Assembly (NCBI RefSeq): GCF_945859685.1
Contig: NC_079148.1
Location: forward strand, 46,635,946 to 46,699,945
Direction of reading: 5' to 3'
Source: Eupeodes corollae
Taxonomy: Eukaryota; Arthropoda; Insecta; Diptera; Syrphidae
Length of the DNA stretch: 64,000 bases
Position 1 is the stretch's first letter. Every line of letters starts with the position of its first letter. Below, one piece after another: positions 23,131 to 35,100 of the stretch. Position numbers and translations under genes: made by a program. The notes below the pieces were generated by a model. That model made no database searches, was not told the origin of the DNA, and worked only from the letters and a program-made list of their open reading frames with translations.

Positions 23131-26100
23131 ATGTACAAACATTTGATAGTTGTCATTGCACTATCAAGTCTTTGCTGTTTCTTGTATGGCATAGCAAATA
23201 TACTTTTAAATGTTGAAACAAATGAGTGCCAAATGACTTATATGTACCAGTTACCTACATTTATCGTGAGTTATATATTTATAATCAATTCTTGTATCTT
23301 TAAATAATTGTTAATCTAAGTACTGTGTCTATATCAATAAGTTTTAGTATAGTTTAAAGGTAATAAACTTAAAAACATGAATTACTTGCATATGAACGTG
23401 CCTTGTTTGTGGTTAAACAAAACGCAGTCTACAAAGTACAGATGCAATGATTCTCATGGCCCTAATTAAACATAATTTTAGTTTATAGTCGAAACCACCG
23501 CCGAGCCGGCCGACAGCGATGGCAGAGAAGGCGACGAAAGTAAAGAAGTTCAATACCAGTTGGTCTTGATTCCCATGGCCTTAAATAATTTTAATACAAA
23601 TTATTCCATCCACTTATCATTATTGTTCTGTAACTATTCATTAATTATTAGTATGGATTTTTGTGTTAGATCTTCTAGTTAAAAATTCTCTTTTGTTTTT
23701 TAAAGAAATGTCGACATGGGGATATTAAAATGATAATTAATTAGGTTTGGTAAAGTTTTTTGTCACCGTTGCGTGTGAAAGTACATTTTAAAGGAAAGGT
23801 TCTTATCGAAAACCTATATTGCAGTTGTTAGGGGTTCTAGATTTGGTGAAGAACAATTGTTCAAAGGATGGAATACAAGTTATTGATATTCAAAGCAGAA
23901 GGATTGAGTTTGTATTTTATGACTCTAACAAATACAGAACATTTACAGGGCAAGTGAGCCACGTTCGCCTTTCTTACTCCAGACCTCGTAACTACGAATT
24001 TGAGGAATCTCATCCGTTCTGTATGATCCCAATAATGTTGCTACATTCTTGGCTTTGTTGTTCCTTGATAATTGTCCTCGCAAGCCCAACCTGAAAATGC
24101 TGAACCAGTTTAGAGACTTACAGCAGAATTTAGCCATGACTGCTGATGTCTGTGAGGATAACGACGCATCGATTTTAGTGCCAGGAGACATAGTTGAAAA
24201 CTTCTTACAATCAGCATAAATAGTTGTTTTTAAGTCTTAATTGTCTTCCCAATTAATGTTGATAGAAATCCATCTTTAAATGTTTAGGTGAAAGTTAGAT
24301 CTATTTCATTAGAAATCAAATACAATAATTGAACACTAAAGGTTTTTAACTTATCCAACGTACTTATTTGATTTTGTTCGTAGAAAATTCATGTAGACGA
24401 AGGAAAACAATTTCCGAAATACAACTTATACAGTTATGCAGAAGGTAGTTTAATTGAAAATGCGAGATCTCTTAAATTTAATGGTGCTCCGGTTATATTT
24501 ATACCAGGAAACAGTGGATCACACAAACAGGTAAATGACAATTTGTGTTCACTCTTTTAACTCATTTAAAGCTCACCAAATAATTTGAATTTCCTCAGGG
24601 ACGATCTTTGGGGTCGACTGCACTTCGAAAAGGCATTGACAACGACTTAAATCACCATTTGGATTATTTTCTCGGTAAATAATGACAAAACTACGTCATA
24701 TAAAATATTTATTCATCAAAAATTTTATGAAATTTTTTAGTTGACTATGATGAAGAATTTTCGGCATTATTCGGCGGTTATCTTAACAATCAAAAAGAAT
24801 TCCTGAAAAAATGTATAACATCAATTTTAAAGTTGTACAAACATTTGCCCAATGCTCCAAAACAAGTTGTGCTAATTGGTCATTCAATGGGTGGAAAAGT
24901 TGCACAAGCTTTGCTTACAGACGAATCTGTAGCGGGACTGATAAATACAATCATTTTCATAGCTACGCCTATAGATCGACCGGTAGTTAATTTCGATGTT
25001 CATATGGAAGCTGCTTATCGTGAAACCAATGATTACTTACAATTGGCGCGAAAAACTTTACTAATCAAAAATGACACAAACTATTGTACAACTCCATATT
25101 CGAAATCATCAGAAGAGCCCAAGAGTTTGGATGATAAGCTCCTTATATCAATTGGTGGAGGAAACAGGGATCTATTGGTTCATGCTGGGTTGACGTACTC
25201 AAAATTCAGTGATATAAATGTTATGGTTTGTTTAAAGAAACAAAATATAAGACTTGTTCGACTATTTCATGATTTTCTTTCATTTTAGACTTCTACTATA
25301 CCAAATGTCTGGTTAAGTACGGATCATGTTGCATCAGTTTGGTGCCTTCAATTGGTATTGGTCATCAATCGGTTTCTATTTAGTATCATTTCGTCGTCTC
25401 GGGCAAACGCCAAACTAGGATTAACCTTTGTTGAGGATAAATCTACCCGATTAGCTAAAGCTGAATATTATTTTGTGGTACAAACAATATTTTGGGTTTT
25501 TTTGTTTATAATGCTATGAAATAATTATTTATTTTTTTCAAATATTTTTAGCGTCCTAAGTCAAATACTAAAAATCGTAATTTTAGTTTAACATTAAACG
25601 AAGATTCTGATGAATGGTTTGAAGATACGCGAAGAGTTTTCTCAAAGGATTTTTCAAATGGTATTGATCATTTTTATATTCAAATGATTCCATTAAATGA
25701 GAAACGTCAATATAAAGTATATATACATTTGTTTAATTGAAATAAGAACGTAAGTTAAATTAATTTAAATTGAATAATTTCAGAGATTATATGCTGATGT
25801 TATAAACTTAGAATCAGAAGATTGGGTTTTCGGTTGCGATGCTAAGGAATTCAAACCAAATATGAAATATTGGTATGTTAACCTTACTAAAAACAAATCA
25901 ATGTTTAATTACTTCCTTAATACCACTTTTACTTGTCCTTTTTTTAAATTCTTTCTTATTTCTTTTTGATCGCATTGAAAAAAAGTTATCCAAAATTCTA
26001 GTACTATAGGATCAAAATCTTCCATATTCTAAGCATAATTGTTAGAAGAAAGATACCAACAAAAATTGAAGAGATTTAATGTTCTTGTGCAGTCTTGTGA

Positions 26101-29100
26101 ATATTTTAAAGATGTTGTGTGCGCCTTTAATGTAATTAAATCCTTTTGCAGCTATGGTACCTTTAAAGACGTATTACTTAAGTCAATGCAATGGTTCAGA
26201 ATGGACCAAGACATACACTTTTAATTTTTGTTTGTACTGTCTTCGCACTCAAGGGGCTATGAATACCCTTATAATGATTAGACACAGTGCAAGCAATTAG
26301 GAAAGGAGGATAGAATTTGAAAAAAAGATACCGATGCATATTGATTTTGAATGTCTGCATGTTTTTATGGGCGGGAAATATTAAAAACATTTCACATTCG
26401 TGTAGTGTAGGCGTGTAGCTAAAAAAGGTGTCCCTGTACTTACGTTTGAAATCGGGCCCAAGGATGACTGATAAGCATTCCTAGTACGAGTAATACGGTT
26501 CTTTGGGGAGAGGAACGCAACTGGCTATTTAACTAGAGCATTGATTTTGAAAATTGTTATAAAACAATGATAGACATGAGAGCTTGCGGCGGTGTTCAAG
26601 CAGGGCCGGACAAAGCATATGTGCAAGATGTGCAAATGCACAGGGCGCAAAATTCTGGGGCGCATTACCAGCAGCAAACAAATATGTACTATTATTTGCC
26701 ATATTTTTAACCACAAACATTCTTAAAATAATCTCAAAAAAACATTCATCACAACTGTCTTTAGTTATCTCTTGCGCACTAACTAACATCATCTTCATTC
26801 TTGCATTCAATGAACATTTATTTGTGAATGTTTCAATTGTTTTTTTCCTTTGTTGGTTAATAAAGATTAAATAAATAGCCTAATAGAAGTGACGTATTTT
26901 GTGACACGACAAGACCGGAATATGCCTGACTTAGTTGATTTTAGACAAGCTTGAATTACCTGAAATTTTAATAAGAAGCTGTAGAAGCCAAAGTTATGAT
27001 AATGGTTCGAATATGAAAGGAAAAAATGCGGGTGTTCAGAATCGAATACGAACCCTGGAACCAAGCGCATCTTTCGTTATATGTTGCTCGCATTCCTTTA
27101 ATTTAGTGGTTAATGATGCTTGTTGGTGCTCATTATTTGCAGTTAAATTTGTCGATACAATTCAATGTTTGTATACACTTTTTTCAAGTTCCACAACGAG
27201 GTGGGATATTTATAAGAAAAATAATCCGAGTCTTACTTTGAAACGCCTTTCTGAGACTAGATGGGAGAGCAGGTTAGAAGCATTGAAGCCTTTAAAACAA
27301 ATTTAGAAGAAACACATGAAGCCCTTATAGAAATAGAAAAACAAATCAACTTACCGAATCTCACTGAATCGATAGGAGACCTTGAATCAAAGGTGAAAAC
27401 CTTTGAAACTTCTATAAGTAAGGCTTTTAGAGTCTCTTGCCCAGTTAAATATAGCCGTAAAACCCTTCATTCTTGGTGGAATGAAGAACTGTCCAGTCTT
27501 AGGAAAATGACTAGGACAATTTTCAATATCTGCCACAAACATAAGTTTTACCAACCGTATAAATACTCTCTTAAAATTTACAAGCAAGCCCTGTCATCAG
27601 CCAAAAGACAAGGCTGGAGAGAATACTGTCAATCAATCGAAGACATAAAGGACTACTGCAAGGCTCAGCAAAGTTTTATCAAAGGAACATTGTAATCCTT
27701 CATTTCTAAAAAAGCCTGATGGAACCTGGACAGCCTCTCCAGCCGAATCTCTTGAGCTACTGATGAAGACGCACTTTCCGGGTTGTGAGAGTGATAACCC
27801 CGAATCGCTTGAAACCACAGAGCTAAACGTAGCTCATGTGGAGCAAGTCAATTCCGTTATAACCAGAGAAAATATTTTGTGGGCCATCAATACTTTTTCT
27901 CCATATAAATCCCCAGGCATGGATGGCATACTGCCAGTTATGCTTCAAAAGTTGCATGATGTGGCAGCTTCATGGCTGGAACAAATTTTCAAAGGATGTC
28001 TCCTTCTTAAACATGTGCCCATGTCATGGAAACAGGTCAAAGTAGTTTTTTTCTCGAAAGTGGGTAAGCGAGGTCACGAATCCGCGAAGGATTTCAGACC
28101 AATAAGCTTAACATCTTTTCTGCTTAAAACTTTGGAGCGCATTCTTGATTACCATATTAGAGAAATCCTAGTTGGACAACCTCTCGAAGGCTCTCAGCAT
28201 GCTTATCTTAAGGGCAAATCTACGGAGACTGCCCTCCATTAAGTAGTGCGTACTGTAGAACAAACAATCCATTATAAAGAATTTACTCTTGCCACCTTCC
28301 TAGACATAGAATGAGCTTTTTTAACAACGTCCTTACAGAATCCATCGCTCTTTAAGTTCGGTGTAGAAGACTTCATTCGAGAATGGATTATTTCCATGCT
28401 CAGTGGTAGGAAGATTCGAGCCACTCTAGGCAATACAATCGCAACAAAACACGTGAGTAGGGGAACACCCCAGGGTGGTGTCCTTTCGCCTCTTCTATGG
28501 CTTCTGGTCATGGATACAATTCTCGTTAAATTAGACAGATGTGGAGTGAAGGCCTATGCGGATGATTTGGTGCTATTGGTGTCACGAAAGTACACCTCTG
28601 TGATTAGTGAAATCACGGAGTCAGCTTTGAAGAAAGTTAGCAACTGGGCCACGAGTTGTGGACTAGAAGTTAACCAAAGTAAAATTGAACTGTTGCTCTT
28701 TGCCGCCAAAACTAAAGTACCGCCCTTCACGCTACCTCGACTCAACGGTCAAATCCTATCATTGTCTTCCAGTGCAAAATATTTGGGAGTTATACTCGAC
28801 CCTAAACTAAACTGAAAACTAAATATTGAAGTACGGGTTAAGAAGGCCTGTTTTGCCTCCCACGCCTGCAGCAAAACTTTCGGCAAAAAGTGGGGACTTT
28901 AGTCGAAGATGATTTTATGGACATACACAGCCGTAGTACGTCCAATCTTAACATATGGTTCGATTGTGTGGTTGCCTGCTCTTATCAAAGCCTATAATAT
29001 TGATAAGCTAAAGAAGGTGCAGAGAACAGCTTGCGTTGGACACCACAGGGGCCATGCGTACTTGCCCAACGGACGCCTTAAACGTTATTTTGGATCTTCT

Positions 29101-32100
29101 ACCAATCGACCTTTTTATTAAATACATAGTTTCCTGCAGCGCTATTATGCTGAAGGAATCAAACAGCTGGTTGTCAAAACATTGTGGTCACAGCAACACT
29201 ACGAAATTGATTCCCTCAGATATTATCTCGGTAGACACTGACTACTGCACTCCTACTTTGAGCCTTAGTAAGGGTTTTAAGGTTATTTTCCGATCCAGAG
29301 AAGATTGGGAGGATGACTTCGTGTCGATTGGATTGGACACAACCATCTTTACTGACGGCTCAAAGATGGAGTGCGGAGTTGATTCTGGGATCTTTTCTGA
29401 GTCCCTAAATGTAGCCAAATCTTTAGGCTTTCTGACCTTGCTAACGTTTTTCAGGCTGAACTGCTGGCAAGGCAATAAGGGAGGCATGTAAGATACTTAA
29501 ACAAAACCCAAACCAAAACCGAAATGCGGCTATCTTTACAGACAGTTAGGCAGCTGTCAAAGCTATTAACTCGGCCATATTCTCATCTAAATTGGTCCAG
29601 CAATGTCGATGAGCTTGCGAGCCTGAATATTAACCTCGGTGTCACCCTGATCTGGGTTCCGGGCCATAGTGGTATCGTGGGAAATGAACGGGCTGACGAG
29701 CTAGCCAGGCAAGGATCGGCCCTTCATAGCTCACTTGCGGAAATGGTTAACATTCCTCTTGGTGGGGTAAAATCTTTTCTATCTACCAAACTAAATCAAA
29801 CCGAAGGTGGAGAACGATCTTCTATGCAGGCCTAGGCAAGACATAGCCAGGATTGTTGCGGTTTGTACCGGACATTGGCCTATAGGAGTTCATGCAGAGA
29901 AGTTGGGTATCTCTTACAACACCTTTTGCCGTAGCTGTAGTGACCAAAGAGAAAGTGAAACGATAATCCATTTCCTCTGCAAATTTCCTGCTTTGGCAAA
30001 CACTAGAATGAAATCTTGATTTTACATTTATTTGCTGGCTGCTGATTTGGTTTGATGTTTTAGAAAATATAAATAAAACTAGTAAATATTTGCAAAGTCC
30101 GTCTATTAATCTATCAACTGACATAAAAAGTTTTAGAAAATACAAAAAACAGTATAATTTTAATGCGTTTCGATGAAAAATTTAATGCGTAGGTTTGTTC
30201 AATTACTATAAATACTAAAACTCAAATATAGACTACAACTCAAAATACTAAATATGTTTCCTGAAGCTTCATCATTGCCATTTCAACGGAGAAAAAGAAT
30301 TTATCCTGAAACTATATTAGACCCGAAACAAAGACTTAAAGTAGACTTTTTTCAAAATTCTTAATGAAGCCATTCAATCAATTACAGAAAGGTTTAAACA
30401 GCTTGATATACATAACATCAATTTTTCATTTTTATGTAACATAAGCGAATGTTTAAAAAATAAAAATGTACGTGCTTCATGCCTTAATTTGCAGATTGTT
30501 ATAACATTAGGTAGTTATAAAGATTTAGATAGAGAAAAATTGTTTCAAGAGTTAACCGTAATATGCCCGCTTGTTACACCACAAAACTCAAGTTTAGATA
30601 TGTTAAATTTTATTTTTAGTTAAAATTTTGAAAATCTTGCTCCGAATTTAGTAATTGCGCTCCAAATCGCTAATAGAATCCCGGTCACAGTAGCTTCAGG
30701 AGAACGTAGTTGTTCTAAACTTGAAATTATTAAAAATTATCTTAGGACAACCATGACTCAAGAGAGACTGGTAGGCGTATCTATAATGTCCATTGAAAAG
30801 GAATTATTAAATTCTTTAGACTTTGTCTATCCCATTTCTGAATTTGCAAAATGTAAGGCCAGAAAAGTAAGTTTCCAAGTTTAAACGTTTCCTCTCTGCT
30901 CATTTCATCGCTGCCTTGGGATACCTCAATAACAAAAAACGCACTGAAAATCTACCTCCTGGGTAATGTGAGAAAGGCTTATGCTTGTGTATCAGTTTAT
31001 GTGTGAAAATATAAAAAAGGGCGCTTTCTACTAACCTTCCAGGGCGCAAGATTGCCTGGGGGCGGCCCTGTGTTCAAGAATAGTAATTGTCTCAGTAAGA
31101 GAACTATAGCCCATCACAGGGGACATCAGTGAGTTTTCGAAGCATTGAATATTTTATAGATTGTTGTTCTGCACAGTTTCTGATGTCTCGTTTAACAATG
31201 CTGTCAAGATCAAAATTTAATAATCTTCTTATTCGCTGCCGTAGGTAATCCACATTTGAAAGACAAAGATGAGAATCAATTTAGTGGATTAGAAATTTCA
31301 GACTCTATCAAATGCCTTTGAAATATCAATCGCCATAATCTTAATTGCTCCAAAACCATGGTACCTATCTCCAAACTCTAACGTAAAGTTGGTTGAAGTC
31401 TTTTATGATCTTCGAATTTCGTTTTTGTTTGGATTCAAAAAATGTTGTATTGTTTGCATTTTAAAAAGTACCTATTCTAATAGTTTCAAAGCAGCGTTTT
31501 CAAAAAGGTTGAAAAAGTAAATGGGTAGGTTCAGGCGACATAAGGGACTTAAAGTTAAGGCAGGTTTCTAGTATTTGATTTGCCGCCTACTTCTGTAATA
31601 TATGACAGGAAAAGATATGTCCACTTAGTATGCTTAAAAAAAGAATTCACTAATCAATTGCGATAAGCGATGGTATCGTTGTCTGAGTTTAAAGAACTGT
31701 TTAGGTACATATGTACATCCCTTAACAATCTCAAATTAAGCATAACAAAATTAACACTAAACAATGAAAGCACATTTTTATACCATAAATTTGAATCTTT
31801 AATATGAATTTAAAACACTTATTTATATTTTTTAATAAATAGTTCAACTGGACAATCCATTTCCCATCACGTGGAAAAGCTCCCTAATAGCAAACAAAAG
31901 CGGATGTTTGTGTCAGTAGACTTGCATAAAATCAAAAAAACTTATCCCAATTGGACACATATTGTCCTGCGGATCCCACCAACAAGAAGCAATGTAATTT
32001 ACAAAACATTTATAAATTCTCTTTTAGTTCACTTAATTATTGACCATTTCTTAAATGCAGGTTAAATTAAATATAGACATTCATGATCCTGAAGAACGAA

Positions 32101-35100
32101 CTTTGAGAATAAAAGCTCCAAAATGGTTTTCGTATACTAAAAATCAATTAACAACTGACTCAACACTTGGAGCATCGCATTATAAAATCTTAATATCAGG
32201 TAAGGTATCAAAATAAGACTTGTGATCTTTGTTCGAATTGAATTTAATAAACTTTTAAATTATACTTTAAGACCTTGACGAATCACATCAATCTATTAAA
32301 TTTAACATTAAACCTCACGTATGCTCGAAACCGACACACAAGGCAATTACTAAAACGTGTGTTCCTTGGGCCAAAGGATTTGAGCGTTATCAACACATTT
32401 CGTAATACTGAAATATATTTGTTTTTGTATTTTTATATAAATTTGATATTTTTTTTCCTTTGTAGCGATTCAGAGAATAATCCACTTCTTGTGAGTGTAC
32501 CGATTTCAAAACCAAGTAGTTACAATACCACGTTAAACCCGGTTACTATAAACTTACACTTGGATCCTAATTGTCGTTATCAAATAACGTAAGGGTTACA
32601 TTTAAGTCCATATTTTGTGTATTTCTGTTTGATTAATTTCTTTCATTGCAGATATCAAAATTCATTTGAAGGAACGATGTCTCGCATTGTTCAGCAGTAT
32701 GCCCATTGGCTTCCTGCTCATTTAACAGCAGTTCTTTTATTATCATTCAAATATCAACTCTCCTTGACCCCGCATAGGGCGCCATTTAAATGTGGTAAAG
32801 TGCATTCGGCCATTGTTCATTCTGGGACATTCTTTATTATCACTGGTAAAATAATAATAAATACATTATAAACCATTAATATGATAAAAATTTAATTACA
32901 GTAACTAAAATAATTTCAAAAATCTTACAATCGGTTAAGTTTCTACCTGATCCAGACAATTTTCACCATTCTATGCTTATATCATTTATAATTCATGGAT
33001 CTGCTTCTGCATTAATGCTATTATCTGCTGCTGGTGTATGGGCAATAATAACGTTTTATGGAAACATAATACATCGAATTTTCTTAAGGTTTCTATCAGT
33101 TATTTAAAGAAAGCAAAAATTGCAATAAATTGTATTTTCAGATTAACAAGATTATCAACGCCGGTATTTTCGATAGCATTGCCAATAATAGAAAGATTCC
33201 CTATAATAGCTGGTGTAGCTCTGGTTGCTATTGGTTTTGCTTCTTGTGGTGGAATTGCTTTGATTCTTGGCTGTTTGGTGTATCTTATGCTTGTAAGTAT
33301 TTGAAAGAGTTGATATAAGTAAGTAAGTCCTTTTGGGCAGAAAGGAAGTATTTTTTTTAAATTGTAGAATTAAAACCTCATTGAAAGTGAACTTAAATTT
33401 TAAAAGTTCATTAGTCCTCTTTCTGTCATGGAAACATAAAAAACACTATTAACATAGATATAGGCATTCAAACAGACTATTTAAAGCCATACACAGATTT
33501 GAACCTTGGTTCCAAAATAAAAGAGGAGCAGGATCTGATTACTTCGAGAAAAACTTCTAAGGCAGACTAATATAGTGTTTTTTAAGGAAGGAGCAAAGGT
33601 TTCTAAAGCTGCGAAAAATCTTTCTTTGATAAACAAAAGAAGCAAGACATGTTTATTGATAATCCGCCCTTGCCTTGCGAAAAGTTTTTGGACAAAGCAT
33701 AGGGAACTGTGTTTACTCAACGAAGCCAAAAAGGTCACTCTTTCTATTGGTCAAAGGACATATTAACTCACATATGTGGGAGTGAAAAGGGCAAGCGAAT
33801 TGGTCAAACACGGATCAGTACTTCCTCCGAGTCAAACTGTAGCATTGATTTATATGCCACTAGAGCAAATCAATGGAAAGATTCACCAAAGATTTCTCGA
33901 AATTGAGAGCAACAGAAGGCCCGCTCTTGACACTTGTTGGTTTTTTTTTTCGAAAAATCTATGGCTAACTAGTTTCCAGGAAAAACAAGATTTCTTTTAC
34001 AACTAAGCAGACCTTAATTATGACTAATGGATGTTTTCCTAAAAGGTCACAAGTTTTCCTAAAAGATGCACACATACACAAAATAAGTATTAGCTCATTT
34101 TATTCATGTAGAGAGTATGAAGGCAAGGAGCCCCTACAGGATGTTTTTCATTAGCTCTGCAAAAACCCAAGTTCAACTAAAAGAACAAAAACAGCACAAG
34201 GAAAACACTTTTCAACGACCTATGGAATGTGACATCTCGTCTTTGCCACTTAACGACATCCTGAACCATCCTGATTTTTTGGATAGTTTCAGCATGTCTT
34301 TTAGTGGCACAGAGGAGGATGTCCCAACAAAAATCTGCACCAACTCTTCCCAAACCATCAATTTAATCCTAATCTTATGCAAGGCAAAATATGGGAAACT
34401 TTTTCGGCCATTGCTGGTGTATTACTTACTTAAGGTGGCGCTACAGTTCTGTGTTAACTAGGGCCTCACCCAACAAACTTCTCCATCTAGCTCGGTCCCT
34501 AGCTAGATGTGTCCAGTTTCGCGCTCCAAGTTGGGTGAGGTCACCTTCCACTTGTGCGCGCCACCTGATCCGCGGTCTTCCTCTACTGCGCTGTCCTGTG
34601 GGTGGGGATTCGAAGACTTTCCGGGCCGGAGCATTGGTTTCCATGCGCTCTACATGACCCAGTCATCTTAGTCGTTAGACTTCTACCCTTCTGGCTAAGT
34701 CTACGTCGCTGTACAGCCCGTACAGCTCGTCGTTCCATCTTCTCCTCCACTCCCCTTCGATGCATACGGGGCCGTAGATCACACGAAGAACTTTTATCTT
34801 GAAGCGACCCAAGGTCCTTTCATCCGCTTTTGTCTTTGTCATAGCCCATGCTTCTGCACCGTATAGCAGGACGGGGATGATAAGGGTCTTATATAGCAAC
34901 ACTTTGGCCCCTCGAGAGATTACTTTACCACTCAATTGCTTTCTTAGTCCAAAGAAACAGCGGTTAGCAAGAGTTATTCTGCGTTTGATCTCAGCGCTAG
35001 TGTTGTTTTCTGCGTTTATATCGGATCCTAGGTAGACGAAGTCCTTGACTACCTCAAAGCTACGTCTGTCGATGGTGACGTTTTGACCAAGACGTCGGCG

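Noticed and set aside
26039..26224. Open frame as an extra PGAP1 exon
   Set aside because: Exon 7 (ending TG) and exon 8 (starting T) join in phase to a Cys codon with a sensible family match, and the frame here does not fit the PGAP1 family.
27261..27695. A fused hAT-R1 protein
   Set aside because: The hAT frame at 27250-27300 is different; the open start is a shadow of the hAT sequence and the R1-like part begins near 27336.
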